The notes under the pieces: model-generated
Database searches by the model: none
The model's input: only the letters and a program-made list of their open reading frames with translations
What the model was told of the DNA's origin: nothing
Program-made: the position numbers and the translations under genes
Part shown: positions 15,537 to 24,859 of the stretch, piece by piece
Numbering within the stretch: the first letter of the stretch is position 1
Layout: the number at the start of each line of letters is the position of its first letter
From: VRUE01 sp963714155
Lineage (GTDB): Bacteria > Actinomycetota > Thermoleophilia > Solirubrobacterales > 70-9
Assembly: GCA_963714155.1 (NCBI GenBank)
Contig: OY970236.1
Location: forward strand, 1,798,001 to 1,862,000
Reading direction: 5' to 3'
DNA: 64,000 nt

Positions 15537-16916
15537 TCAGGCCATGCTCGCGCCAGCGCTACGGGACAGATACTCCGCTTCCAGGAGGCCGAGCTCGGTC
15601 GAGGCAGGATCGTCGAGGAGCCACTCGCGGGAAATCGAAAGCCAGTTGTTCGACGCCTCGAGCATCCCGAGCAGCCCGGTCAGGAGCATCACCGAACGCA
15701 TCAGGACGAGATGCTCGGCCGGCATCGTCATCGAGTCGAAATTGTCATCGTCCTTGAGCTCGTTGTAGCGGCGCATCATCTCTCCCGTGGCCCTGCCGTC
15801 TACCCGCAACTCCCTGTCGGCAAGGGTCCAGCCGAGGATCGCCTTGTACGCCTCGAAGAACGGTTTCGCCAACGCTGGGTTTGGCCCCAGAGCGCCGATT
15901 CCAACCATTACCTCCTGCAGCCCCTCGGCGTCGCCGGCATGCACTGCCCGGAGCGCGGTGACGAGGCTCTCGACTTCCGGATTGGCAAGTCGCTTGAAGA
16001 AGCCGAAGTCGAGAAAAGCGACCCGGCCGTCGGTGAGAAACAGGGCGTTGCCGGGATGGGGGTCGCCGTTCAGCAGCCGGTGGCGCAAGGGCCCGTTGAT
16101 GTAGAAGCGGACGAGTATCTCGCCGAGCCGGTCGCGCTCGGGCTGGCTGCGCTTGCTGGCCTTGGCGAAGCGCTCGCCGTCGATGAAGTCGCTGACTATC
16201 ACCCGCTCGCGGCAGAGTTCGGTGACGACCCCCGGCACGACGATGAACGGGTGATCCCGGTAGGCGCGCGCCATCGCGCGCTGGTTCGATGCCTCGAGCT
16301 CGTAGTCGAGCTCCTCGGAGATCCGCTCGCGAATCTCATCGGCGATCGCCCCCGTGTTGATTCCCGGAGCGACCACGTCGAGGAGCCTCAGGATCAGGCG
16401 CATGTTCTTGAGATCCGCGTGGATCGCCTCGGCGATTCCGGGGTACTGGACCTTGACCGCAACGTCGCGACCATCGTGGGTGGTCGCACGATGAACCTGA
16501 CCGATCGAGGCAGATGCCAGCGGCTCTTCCGCAAAGTCCCGGAAATGGTCGGAGAGCCGTCCACCCAGGTCGTCCGTAACCACCTTGGAAAGAGTCTTGA
16601 AGCTGACCGGCTCGGCGTCCTGCTGCAAGCGCGCCAGGATTTCCTGGAAGCGGGGGCGGACCTCCTCGGGGACCAAGCCCATGTCTACCGTCGAAAGCGT
16701 CTGGCCGACCTTCATCGCGGCTCCACGCATCCCACCCAGCACCCTGACCAGAGCTTCGGCCGCCTTGAGTTGCTGGTTCGCGGCGGCAGCCTGCCTGGCA
16801 TCGGAGCCACCCGATACCGCCCTGGCAGTGACCTTTCGCGCGGCGACACCGGCGGCGACACCGGCCATCGAGGCGGCGCGCCTCACCCGCGAGCCCGTGA
16901 TCTCACCTTCTGCCAC
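15537..16916 (-). CDS. ABC1/ADCK/UbiB-family atypical kinase
   Basis: About 459 residues from the preferred GTG at 16916, which follows AAGGGGGAG; a longer reading from 16976 is less likely. ABC1-family hallmarks are present in order: the KxGQ motif (GAAMKVGQTLSTVD), the Ala-rich nucleotide loop (LASASIGQVHRAT), the VAIK lysine (VAVKVQYPG), NGDPHPGNALF and the metal-binding AFLDFGF. Such proteins are ATPases or kinases linked to quinone and lipid metabolism. Like many actinobacterial members it lacks clear C-terminal membrane helices. Its position between argD and argG interrupts an arginine block. Confidence 0.9.
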   Translation of the reverse strand: MAEGEITGSRVRRAASMAGVAAGVAARKVTARAVSGGSDARQAAAANQQLKAAEALVRVLGGMRGAAMKVGQTLSTVDMGLVPEEVRPRFQEILARLQQDAEPVSFKTLSKVVTDDLGGRLSDHFRDFAEEPLASASIGQVHRATTHDGRDVAVKVQYPGIAEAIHADLKNMRLILRLLDVVAPGINTGAIADEIRERISEELDYELEASNQRAMARAYRDHPFIVVPGVVTELCRERVIVSDFIDGERFAKASKRSQPERDRLGEILVRFYINGPLRHRLLNGDPHPGNALFLTDGRVAFLDFGFFKRLANPEVESLVTALRAVHAGDAEGLQEVMVGIGALGPNPALAKPFFEAYKAILGWTLADRELRVDGRATGEMMRRYNELKDDDNFDSMTMPAEHLVLMRSVMLLTGLLGMLEASNNWLSISREWLLDDPASTELGLLEAEYLSRSAGASMA

Positions 16917-17004
16917 CGCTCCCCCTTTCGCATTCGACCGATCGCTTGATCGGCAGTTGCGCGACAGTAGCGCCATCGATTCGAGCGATCGATGAATTTC
17001 GTGA

Positions 17005-17030
17005 GAAGCCGAGCCAACGCTCGGCGCTTC
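17005..17030 (-). terminator. Hairpin after argD
   Basis: On the minus strand GAAGCGCCGAGC, loop GTTG, GCTCGGCTTC forms a 10-bp stem with a 2-base bulge, 19 bases beyond the argD stop. The T-tract is weak (TCACGAAATTC), as is common in high-GC actinobacteria. It may separate the pheST-arg transcript from the ABC1 kinase gene. Confidence 0.5.
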
Positions 17031-17048
17031 GAAAACAACCGCCGGGAC

Positions 17049-18227
17049 TCACCCGTCGAGGGCGTCTCCAATCAGGGCGACGGCCCGCTCGACCTGGTCC
17101 GAATCGACCGTCAGCGGCGGCAGCAGGCGCAGGGTCCCGGCCTCTGGCACGTTGACGATCAATCCCCGCTCGAGCAGGTCAGCTCCAACGGCTGCCGCGT
17201 CGATGCCCTCTGCCAGGCCGACGCCAAGCATCAGGCCGCGGCCGCGAACTTGATCGACAGCGTCAAGAGCAAGCAGTGCCTCGCGCAACCTGGCCCCTTG
17301 CTCGCGCACCCCGCGCAGCAGGGCCGCGTCGTCGACGATCTCGAGCACGGCCAGGGCCGCGACGGAAGCGAGCGGGCCACCGGCAAAGGTCGAGCCATGG
17401 TCGCCGGGCTCCAGCACCTCGCCGGCCTCGGCGCTGGTCACGCAGGCGCCGATCGGCATGCCGCCGCCGAGCGCCTTGGCGCTGGTCAGCAGGTCGGGGC
17501 GGACCGGCGTCTGCTCATAGGCCCAGAGCGAGCCGGTGCGACCGATCCCGGTCTGGATCTCGTCGAAGATCAGCAGCGCCCCGGCCCTGTCGCAGGCCTC
17601 GCGGGCAGTGAGCAGCGTCTCCTCGCCGAGCGGGTAAATGCCCGCCTCGCCCTGGATCGGCTCGATCAGCACCGCCGCCGTGTTCTCACCCACCGCCGCT
17701 CGCAGCGCGTCAGGGTCATCAAAGGGGACAGAGCGGAAACCAGCCAGCATCGGCCCCAGGGCCGGGTTGGTGGCAAGCGCGGGCGTGGCCGCGAGGGAGC
17801 CGTAGGTGCGGCCGTGGAAGTCGCGCTCGAAGCTGACGATCTCGGGTGCCTCGACCCCGCGCCGGTGGGCGTGCTTGCGGGCGATCTTGATCGCGCACTC
17901 ATTCGCCTCGGTCCCCGAGTTGGAGAAGAAGACCCGGCCGCCCAAACTGGACTCTGAGAGCCGCTCGGCAAGCCGCACCATCGGCTCGGTGTAGAAGAGG
18001 TTCGAGGTGTGCATCAAGCGGCCGGCCTGCTCGCGCACGGCCTCGACCACCTCGGGGTTGCAGTGGCCGACCGAGCAGACCGAGATGCCGCCGAGGAAAT
18101 CGAGGTACTCCCTACCTTCAGCGTCCCAGAGCAACGCCCCCTCGCCGCGCACGAACTCGACCGGCGCCCGCTTGTAGGTGCGCATCAGGTAGCGCTCCTC
18201 CAGCGCCTGCAGGTCGGTCAGGTTCAT
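17049..18227 (-). CDS. argD: Acetylornithine aminotransferase
   Basis: A 392-residue class III PLP aminotransferase that converts N-acetylglutamate semialdehyde to N-acetylornithine (possibly also acting in lysine synthesis). Visible are the phosphate-binding FFSNSGTEANECAIK, the cofactor-ring aspartate in LLIFDEIQTGIGRTG, and the Schiff-base lysine in TSAKALGGGMPIGA. Length is normal. The ATG at 18227 overlaps the argB stop as ATGA. It is the last gene of the argCJBD run before a hairpin. In Mycobacterium and Streptomyces the next genes would be argF and argR; here they are absent. Confidence 0.95.
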   Translation of the reverse strand: MNLTDLQALEERYLMRTYKRAPVEFVRGEGALLWDAEGREYLDFLGGISVCSVGHCNPEVVEAVREQAGRLMHTSNLFYTEPMVRLAERLSESSLGGRVFFSNSGTEANECAIKIARKHAHRRGVEAPEIVSFERDFHGRTYGSLAATPALATNPALGPMLAGFRSVPFDDPDALRAAVGENTAAVLIEPIQGEAGIYPLGEETLLTAREACDRAGALLIFDEIQTGIGRTGSLWAYEQTPVRPDLLTSAKALGGGMPIGACVTSAEAGEVLEPGDHGSTFAGGPLASVAALAVLEIVDDAALLRGVREQGARLREALLALDAVDQVRGRGLMLGVGLAEGIDAAAVGADLLERGLIVNVPEAGTLRLLPPLTVDSDQVERAVALIGDALDG

Positions 18228-19063
18228 GGGGTCACCATGGTGCCAATGCCAGCGTCGGTGAAGAGCTCGAGCAGCAATGAATGCGGCACGCGGCCATCGA
18301 TGATGTGGGCCGACTGGGCGCCGCCGCGAATCGCGTCGAGGCAGGCCTGCAGCTTGGGACGCATACCGCCCTCGATCGTCTCGAGCTGCGCTGCGACCTC
18401 GTCGACGCTGGCGCGGCTTACCAGCGAGTCCGGCTTCTCCGCATCGGCCCGCCAGCCCTCGACATCGGTGAGAAAGATCGCCTTGGAGGCACCGAGGGCG
18501 GCAGCCACCTTGCCGGCCGCCTCGTCGGCGTTGACGTTGTAGGACTGGCCCGCCCGGTCAGAGGCAGCCGAGGCGATCACCGGGATGTAGTCGACGGCGA
18601 TGTGGTTGAGCACATCGACGTCGACCCGCTCGATCGAGCCGACAAAGCCGACCTCCTCGGCGTTTGCCACCGGCGCGACCTCGAAGAGCGAGCCGTCCTC
18701 GCCGGAGAGCCCGACCGCGGGCTGGCCGTGGCGGTTGAGCCGCTGCACGATGTCGGAGTTGAGCTTGCCGAGCAGGACCATCTTCGCCACCTCGACCGTC
18801 TCGGCGTCGGAAACGCGCAGGCCGTGGTGGAAACGCACCTCCATGCCGAGCCGCTTCATGTGCTCGCTGATCTCCGGCCCGCCACCGTGCACGACAATCG
18901 GATTGAGCCCTACGTACTTGAGCAGGACGACGTCGGTGGCAAAAGCCTCGCGCAGCGCCTCCTCGCGCATCGCCGCGCCGCCGTACTTGATCACCACGGT
19001 GCGACCGTGGAACTCCTTGATGTAGGGCAGTGCCTCGAGCAGGGTGTCGACGTTGGCGGTCAT
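18224..19063 (-). CDS. argB: Acetylglutamate kinase
   Basis: A 279-residue amino-acid kinase phosphorylating N-acetylglutamate, usually the feedback-controlled step of the cyclic arginine pathway. Motifs: VVIKYGGAAM at the N-terminus, IVVHGGGPEISEHMKRLG, NVNADEAAGKVAAALGA and FLTDVEG with EGGMRPKL. The ATG at 19063 is preferred because the amino-acid kinase fold begins there. It lies ten bases after argJ and overlaps argD by four. The N-terminal helix (about residues 1-18) resembles that of arginine-sensitive hexameric enzymes; feedback sensitivity is inferred. Confidence 0.95.
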   Translation of the reverse strand: MTANVDTLLEALPYIKEFHGRTVVIKYGGAAMREEALREAFATDVVLLKYVGLNPIVVHGGGPEISEHMKRLGMEVRFHHGLRVSDAETVEVAKMVLLGKLNSDIVQRLNRHGQPAVGLSGEDGSLFEVAPVANAEEVGFVGSIERVDVDVLNHIAVDYIPVIASAASDRAGQSYNVNADEAAGKVAAALGASKAIFLTDVEGWRADAEKPDSLVSRASVDEVAAQLETIEGGMRPKLQACLDAIRGGAQSAHIIDGRVPHSLLLELFTDAGIGTMVTP

Positions 19064-19073
19064 CGCCTCTTTC

Positions 19074-20231
19074 CTAGGTTGTGTACTCAGCGTTGATGCG
19101 GACGTACTCGTAGCCGAGGTCGGAGAACCAGACGTGGGCGCTGTGCTCACCGCGGTCGAGGCGCAGGCCGATCTCGGCCTCGGCGACATCGGCCGCGAGC
19201 TCGGCGTTGTCGATCGAGTCGCCGCCGATCTCTTCCAGGTCCTCACCAGCCAGCGCCATGCCCGCCGCCTGGGCGATCCGCCCCCAGTTCTGATCCCGGC
19301 CGAAGAGGGCCGTCTTGACCAATGGCGAGTTGGCAATCGCCCGGGCGACCCGCTCGGCCTCGGCCTGCGATGCGGCGCCATCCACCTGGATCCGCCCGAC
19401 CCGCGACGACCCCTCGCCGTCAGCGACGACCTCCAGCGCCAGCTGCATCAGCACCGCCTCGAGCAAACCCTCCGGCAGCGGCGCGCCGGCGGCCCCGGTC
19501 GCCTGCAGCAGCAGGGTGTCGTTGGTACTCATCTGGCCGTCGACGGTGATCCGCTCGAAGGAGGCATCGCAGGCGGCGCGCAGGGCGCCGTCGGGATCCT
19601 CGACCACGGCATCGGTCTGGACGAAGCAGAGCATCGTCGCCATGTTCGGCTGGATCATGCCGCCGCCCTTGGCCTGGGCGGAGAGCGTGACCCCACCGGC
19701 GCGCACGGTGCAGCGCTTGGGCCAGCGATCGGTGGTGAGGATCGCGTCGGAGAAGGCCGCGGCGCCCTGCGGCGAGAGCTGGCTCGCCGCATCGCCAATG
19801 CCGCCGAGCACCGCCTCGACCGGCAACGGCACGCCGATCACGCCGGTCTCGGCGACCGCAACGGCCTCCGGCGCCAGGCCCAGATGCTCCGCGGCTGTGT
19901 CGCACATCGCGACCGCATCGGCGTAACCCTGCTCGCCGGTCTCGGCGTTGGCGTTGCCGGCGTTGACTACCGCGGCCCGGATCCCCGCTTGGTCACAGCG
20001 TTTGCGACAAACCCGGACGGGCGCGGCGGCCGAGGCGTTCCGCGTCAGCAGGATCGCCGAGCTGACCTGCTCGGCGTCGCAGACGAGCAGGCCGATGTCG
20101 GTCTTGCCGCCGCCCTTGAGCCCGCAATGGGCACCGCCGGCGCGAAAGCCCGGCGCGAGCTGGGCGGGGTCGAGCTCCTCGACCCCGGCGGGCGGCTCGA
20201 CCCAACGCGATTTGAAGAAACCCGCGCTCAC
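19074..20231 (-). CDS. argJ: Glutamate N-acetyltransferase / ornithine acetyltransferase
   Basis: A 385-residue ArgJ that moves the acetyl group from acetylornithine to glutamate; it may also use acetyl-CoA. The self-cleavage and nucleophile site is the threonine in IQPNMATMLCF; TAEHLG and the C-terminal RINAEYTT are typical. The start is the GTG at 20231, overlapping the argC stop (GTGA); upstream extensions would run into argC. Presence of argJ indicates the acetyl-recycling form of the pathway, matching the absence of argA and argE in this block. Confidence 0.95.
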   Translation of the reverse strand: MSAGFFKSRWVEPPAGVEELDPAQLAPGFRAGGAHCGLKGGGKTDIGLLVCDAEQVSSAILLTRNASAAAPVRVCRKRCDQAGIRAAVVNAGNANAETGEQGYADAVAMCDTAAEHLGLAPEAVAVAETGVIGVPLPVEAVLGGIGDAASQLSPQGAAAFSDAILTTDRWPKRCTVRAGGVTLSAQAKGGGMIQPNMATMLCFVQTDAVVEDPDGALRAACDASFERITVDGQMSTNDTLLLQATGAAGAPLPEGLLEAVLMQLALEVVADGEGSSRVGRIQVDGAASQAEAERVARAIANSPLVKTALFGRDQNWGRIAQAAGMALAGEDLEEIGGDSIDNAELAADVAEAEIGLRLDRGEHSAHVWFSDLGYEYVRINAEYTT

Positions 20232-21259
20232 AGCAGCCCCATGGTCTCGTCGAGGCCCAGCATCAAGTTGAGGTTCTGCACGCCCTGGCCGGATGCGCCC
20301 TTCCAGAGGTTGTCGATCGCCGAGAAGGCCAGCACGCGACCACGGTCCGTGACTGTCACGTAAACATGGCACTCATTTGAGTCGCGCACGTCGCGCAGGC
20401 CGGGCGGGCCGTCGACGACGCGGACGAAGGGCTCGCCGGCATAGCGCTCGCGATAAAGCGCCTGCACCTCGTCCTTCGAGATCGGTTCGCTCACCTGCGC
20501 GTAGCAACTGGTCAGCTCGCCCTGGTCGAGCGGCAGCAGGTGCGGCACGAAGGTGACCGGCGCCGGTGACCCCAGCGCGGTCAGCTCCTGTTCGATCTCG
20601 GGCCGGTGGCGATGCCCCTCGGTCTTGTAGGCAAAGGCGTTCTCGTCCATCGCGGCGTAGTGCATCGCGTCGCCCCCACCCCGCCCGGCACCGGAGACGC
20701 CCTGCTTGGCGTCGATCACGACGTCGGCGAGCAGGCCGCGCTCGGCCAGGGGAGCAAGCGCCAGCACGCTGGCGGTCGGGTAGCAGCCCGGCGTCGCAAC
20801 CAGTTCGGCGTCGCGCAACTGCTCGCGGTAGAGCTCGCTGAGGCCGTAGACAGCCCCCTCGAGCAGCTCCGGTGCGCCGTGCTCGCCGTACCAAAGCTCA
20901 TAGGTCGGCAAGTCGCGCAGGCGAAAGTCAGCGGAGAGATCGACGACGAGGGCACCGAGCCCGCGCAGCGCTGCGACCGCGGGCGCCGAGGCACCGTGCG
21001 GATAGGCGACGATCGCCGCGTCGATCTCCTCGATCTCGTCGAGGTCGAGCTCGGTCAGCTCGAGCGGCACCCGGTAGCGCGGGTAGAGGCTGTCGAGGCG
21101 CTTGCCGGCATCGCTGCGCGAGGTGACCGCGACCAGCTCCAGCTTCGGGTGGCGCCAGACGATCTGCGCGGCCAGCGCCCCCGTGAAGCCGGAGGCGCCG
21201 GCGACCAGCACCCTCGCTGTGGGGTCGCCATCAAGTGGTTGTGTGAAGCGGTCAGGCAC
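20228..21259 (-). CDS. argC: N-acetyl-gamma-glutamyl-phosphate reductase
   Basis: A 343-residue NADPH-dependent reductase of the arginine pathway. It has the Rossmann motif VLVAGASGFTGALAA, the catalytic cysteine in VATPGCYPTASVLAL, and GVSGAGRGGG and the C-terminal NLWKGASGQGVQNLN, all diagnostic of ArgC. The GTG at 21259 follows GGAGGG by seven bases, and the start overlaps the pheT stop by eight bases. No ArgR-type operator could be recognised because there is no intergenic space; the gene is probably transcribed through pheST. Confidence 0.95.
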   Translation of the reverse strand: MPDRFTQPLDGDPTARVLVAGASGFTGALAAQIVWRHPKLELVAVTSRSDAGKRLDSLYPRYRVPLELTELDLDEIEEIDAAIVAYPHGASAPAVAALRGLGALVVDLSADFRLRDLPTYELWYGEHGAPELLEGAVYGLSELYREQLRDAELVATPGCYPTASVLALAPLAERGLLADVVIDAKQGVSGAGRGGGDAMHYAAMDENAFAYKTEGHRHRPEIEQELTALGSPAPVTFVPHLLPLDQGELTSCYAQVSEPISKDEVQALYRERYAGEPFVRVVDGPPGLRDVRDSNECHVYVTVTDRGRVLAFSAIDNLWKGASGQGVQNLNLMLGLDETMGLL

Positions 21260-23795
21260 GAAGCGACCCTCCGATCTTCTCCAGTGCCGACTCGATCGCG
21301 GCGCGCTGGGCGCTGACCTCGTCGTCGGTGAGCGTGCGGTCGGCGGCGCGGAACTCCAACCGCAGCGCCAAGCTCTTACGGCCCGCGCCCACCTGCTCAC
21401 CTTCGTAGAGGTCGAAGACGCTCGCCGCCTCCAGCAGCTCCCCGCCGGCGTCGAGCACGGCCCGGCGCACCTCCTCCGCAGCAATCTCCTCGCCGACGAC
21501 GAAGGCGATGTCCTGGCGCACGACCGGGAAGGTAGTCACGTCTTCGAAGGTCTCCTCGCCGGCGTTGGCAGCCCTCACCAGGGCCGCAAGGTCGAGTTCG
21601 AAAGCGACGGCGGCATCGAGGTCCCAGGACCGGCAGACAAGCGGATGCAGCTCGCCAATCCAGCCCGCCACCTCTTCCCCGATGCCAACCCGGGCGGAGC
21701 GGCCCGGATGTAGAAACGGCTGCTCGCCGGGCTCGAAGGAGAGTGCAGAGCCAAGCTGGCCCGCCAATCCTTCAAGCACGCCCTTGAGCGCAAAGAAATC
21801 AGCGGCCTCGTCGCCACTCCGCCACGACTTGGCGACGAGCGGGCCCACGACCAAACAGCCGATCCGGTGCGGCTCGCGGTCAGGTGCCGGCCGCTCGCCG
21901 GCGAACTCGCCGGAGAGCACATCGAAATCGCGATTGGCTGCCTCGCCTGCACGCTCTCGCGAACCCGCGACGTTCGGCAGGTAGACACGGCCGGACTCGA
22001 AGAGGGCGACGGCGCTGCTGTCGCGGGCGAGGTTGCGCTGCGCCACGTCGAGCAGGGAGCCGAGCACCGTCGTCCGCATCACCGACTGCTCCTCGGAGAG
22101 GGGGTTGGAGAGAACGACGCCGTTGGCGCGCGGGTCGTCCGCCGCAATGCGCAGCCGGCCCGGCGCACCCGGGTCGGTGAAGCTCCAGCCGACCACTTCG
22201 TCGAAGCCGAGATCCCGCATCGCGTCCTCGGCGCGCCGCCGCAGCCGCTGAGCACGGGTCAGTCCCCCGACCCGGCCGGCAACCGCGGGCAAGGTGCTCG
22301 GCAAATGCTGATCGAGGCCGTGGACCCGGCCGACCTCCTCGATCAGGTCGACCTCGCGGGTGACGTCGTAGTGGCGATCGGGCGGCACCGCAACCTCGAG
22401 ATCCTCGCCCGACGGCTCGACAGCGAAGCCGAGTCGCTCCAGGTAGGCAATCTGATCCGCCTGCTCGATCGCCATTCCGAGCAGGCCCTCGACCCGCTCG
22501 CCACGCAGGAGCAGCTTGCGCGGCTCGGGGATCTCGGCGGCAACGTCGATCGTGCCGGGCACCAGCTTGGCGCCGCAGAGCTCGACCATCAGCCGCGAGG
22601 CGATCCGCTGCGCCCGCATGCAGAGCCCGGGGTGCAGCTGCTTCTCGAAGCGGGAAGAGGCCTCGGAGCGCAGTGAGAGCAGCCGCGAGCTGCCCAGGAT
22701 ATTGGTGCCGTTCCAGTTGGCCACCTCGAGCAGGACGCGCGTCGTCTCCTCGGAGACCTCGGAGGACTGACCGCCCATGATCCCGGCTATCCCGGAGGGG
22801 CCGTTCTCGTCGCAGACCAGGACGGTCTCGGCGTCGAGGACGCGCTCGACGTCATCGAGCGTCGTCATCTTCTCGCCATCCGCCGCGGTCCGGATCGTCA
22901 GCGCCCCGCCCGGCACCTCGTCGAGGTCGAAGGCGTGCAGCGGCTGCGCAGTAAGCAGCATCACGTAATTGGTGATGTCGACGACGTTGTTGATTGGCCG
23001 CTGGCCGGCCGCCGTCAGCCGCGCCTGCAGCCAGGCCGGCGAGGGAGCGATCGTCACTTCAGTGAAGACACGCGCGGTGAAACGCGGGCAGAGGTCGGGG
23101 ACCTCAACCGTGACCGAGGCGTAGTCGCTTACGTCCCCGTTGCCTTCGGCCTCAGCGTCTTCGGCCCAGGGCTCGACAGCCAGCGGCGCAGCGCTGATCG
23201 CGTGTACCTCGCGGGCGACGCCGTAGACGCCGAAGCAGTCGACCCGGTTCGGCGTCACCTCCAGCTCCAGTACCGGCTCCGCGATCGGCAGCACCTCGGC
23301 CAGCGGTGTTCCCGGCGTAAGGCTTCCGCTGTTCCTTTGCCCGGCATGTGCCTGCGAAGGCACAGCGGAGCCAGAGCCCTCGTCGAAAACCATGATGCCG
23401 GGTGGTCCCTCGCCCAGTCCCAGCTCGGAGGAGGCACAGATCATTCCGGCCGACTCGACGCCGCGCAGCTTCGCCTTGCCGATCTTGTGGCCACCGGGAA
23501 GCGTCGCCCCGGGAAGGGCGACGGGGACGGCCTGCCCCGCCGCGACGTTGGGAGCGCCGCAGACGATCGTGCGCTCGCCGTCGCCGGTGTCGACGGTGCA
23601 GACGCGCAGCCGGTCGGCGTTGGGGTGTGGCTCGGCACTCAGCACCTTGCCGACGACAAAGCCGTCAGCCGCGGGCGGGCCAACGGTGCCGACCCGCTCG
23701 ACCTCGGTACCGGTCATCGCCAGCCGCTCGGCGAGCTGCCCCGGCTCAACGCCGGGGTCGCAGTACTCGCGCAGCCAGGAGTAGGGCACCCTCAT
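21252..23795 (-). CDS. pheT: Phenylalanyl-tRNA synthetase beta subunit
   Basis: The 847-residue beta subunit of the alpha2-beta2 enzyme. In order: EMAP-type tRNA-binding domain (about 40-150), B1/B3/B4 core with editing site, B5 DNA-binding-like domain, catalytic-like core and a C-terminal FDX-ACB domain (FPVVRQDIAFVV, ASVFDLYEGEQVG, FRAADRTLTDDE). Between GIMVFDEG and GTPLAEVL there is an extra segment of about 22 residues (SGSAVPSQAHAGQRNSGS region) encoded by a hairpin-forming DNA insert. The ATG overlaps the pheS stop as ATGA. Confidence 0.96.
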   Translation of the reverse strand: MRVPYSWLREYCDPGVEPGQLAERLAMTGTEVERVGTVGPPAADGFVVGKVLSAEPHPNADRLRVCTVDTGDGERTIVCGAPNVAAGQAVPVALPGATLPGGHKIGKAKLRGVESAGMICASSELGLGEGPPGIMVFDEGSGSAVPSQAHAGQRNSGSLTPGTPLAEVLPIAEPVLELEVTPNRVDCFGVYGVAREVHAISAAPLAVEPWAEDAEAEGNGDVSDYASVTVEVPDLCPRFTARVFTEVTIAPSPAWLQARLTAAGQRPINNVVDITNYVMLLTAQPLHAFDLDEVPGGALTIRTAADGEKMTTLDDVERVLDAETVLVCDENGPSGIAGIMGGQSSEVSEETTRVLLEVANWNGTNILGSSRLLSLRSEASSRFEKQLHPGLCMRAQRIASRLMVELCGAKLVPGTIDVAAEIPEPRKLLLRGERVEGLLGMAIEQADQIAYLERLGFAVEPSGEDLEVAVPPDRHYDVTREVDLIEEVGRVHGLDQHLPSTLPAVAGRVGGLTRAQRLRRRAEDAMRDLGFDEVVGWSFTDPGAPGRLRIAADDPRANGVVLSNPLSEEQSVMRTTVLGSLLDVAQRNLARDSSAVALFESGRVYLPNVAGSRERAGEAANRDFDVLSGEFAGERPAPDREPHRIGCLVVGPLVAKSWRSGDEAADFFALKGVLEGLAGQLGSALSFEPGEQPFLHPGRSARVGIGEEVAGWIGELHPLVCRSWDLDAAVAFELDLAALVRAANAGEETFEDVTTFPVVRQDIAFVVGEEIAAEEVRRAVLDAGGELLEAASVFDLYEGEQVGAGRKSLALRLEFRAADRTLTDDEVSAQRAAIESALEKIGGSLRA
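23321..23372. repeat. Hairpin-forming insert in pheT (element F)
   Basis: Arms GGCTTCCGCTGT (23321-23332) and ACAGCGGAGCC (23362-23372) are complementary apart from one missing base. A nested perfect hairpin GTGCCT-GCGA-AGGCAC is at 23347-23362. It codes in frame for an extra segment of PheT just after its tRNA-binding domain. It is shorter and less perfect than the intergenic elements, so membership in the same family is inferred. Confidence 0.5.
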
Positions 23796-24859
23796 GAGAA
23801 CTGCTCCAAGACCCGCACGTCGTTGTCGAAGAAGCGGCGCAGGTCGGGCACGCCGTGGCGCAGCATCGCGATCCGCTCGACCCCCATGCCGAAGGCAAAA
23901 CCCTGCACCCGCTCGGGGTCATAGCCGCTGGACGCGACGAAGCCGAGCACGTTGGGGTCGACCATGCCGGCGCCACCGACCTCGACCCAGCCGATCCCCT
24001 TGCAGAGGTTGCAGCGCTCACCGCCGGCCAGGGTGCCGCTGCCCTCGCACTGGAAGCAGGAGACGTCGAACTCGACGCTGGGCTCGGTGAAGGGGAAGAA
24101 GTGCGGCCGCATGCGCGCCTCGCGGCTGCCGCCGAAGATCGATCTGAGCATCTCGGTCAGCGTGCCCTGCAGGTCGGCAAGCGTGATCCCCTCGCCGATC
24201 GCCAGGCCCTCGACCTGATTGAACATCGGGCTGTGGGTGGCGTCGGAGTCGCGCCGGTAGACCTTTCCGGGGGCGATCATGAAGATCGGCGGCGGCTGGG
24301 CCTCCATGCTGCGCACCTGCACCGGCGAGGTGTGCGTGCGCAAGAGCACCTCGGGATCGGACTGCACGTAGAAGGTGTCCTGGAGCATCCGCGCCGGGTG
24401 GCCCGGGGGATGGTTGAGGGCGGTGAAGTTGTAGTAGTCGTGCTCGACCTCGGGCCCCTCCATCACCCGGTAGCCAAGGCCGATCATCACGTCCTCGATC
24501 TGGCGCGTGGTGCGGGTGATCAGGTGAGGATGGCCGACGGGCCGCGGCGGTGCGCCGGGCAAGGTCACGTCGATGCGGTCGCCAGTGAGCTGGGACTCGA
24601 GCTCGCCGGCATCGAGGGCCTTCCCCCGCGCCTCGATCAGCGCCTCGAGCTGCTTGCGCGCCTTGTTGGCGCCGGCGCCGATCGCGCCCCGTTCCTCTGC
24701 CGGCAGCTCGGCGATCCCGCGTAGGATCGCCGTCAGCTCGGCCTTGCGACCCAGGTACTGGACCCGCAGCTCCTCCAGCTCGGCCGTGCCGGGCGCGGCC
24801 TCGATCGCGGCCGCAGCCTCAGACCCGATCTCCTCGATCCGATCGATTCCCTCAGGCAT
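23792..24859 (-). CDS. pheS: Phenylalanyl-tRNA synthetase alpha subunit
   Basis: A 355-residue class II synthetase subunit carrying the phenylalanine-activating site. An N-terminal coiled coil (about 1-85) is followed by motif 1 (GYRVMEGPEVEHDYYNF), motif 2 (IAPGKVYRRDSDATHSPMF) and motif 3 (FGMGVERIAMLRHG). CFQCEGSG and CNLCKG form a four-cysteine insertion that could bind zinc, known from some PheS proteins. The ATG at 24859 is chosen since the conserved N-terminus begins there; it overlaps the methyltransferase stop by eight bases. Confidence 0.96.
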   Translation of the reverse strand: MPEGIDRIEEIGSEAAAAIEAAPGTAELEELRVQYLGRKAELTAILRGIAELPAEERGAIGAGANKARKQLEALIEARGKALDAGELESQLTGDRIDVTLPGAPPRPVGHPHLITRTTRQIEDVMIGLGYRVMEGPEVEHDYYNFTALNHPPGHPARMLQDTFYVQSDPEVLLRTHTSPVQVRSMEAQPPPIFMIAPGKVYRRDSDATHSPMFNQVEGLAIGEGITLADLQGTLTEMLRSIFGGSREARMRPHFFPFTEPSVEFDVSCFQCEGSGTLAGGERCNLCKGIGWVEVGGAGMVDPNVLGFVASSGYDPERVQGFAFGMGVERIAMLRHGVPDLRRFFDNDVRVLEQFS

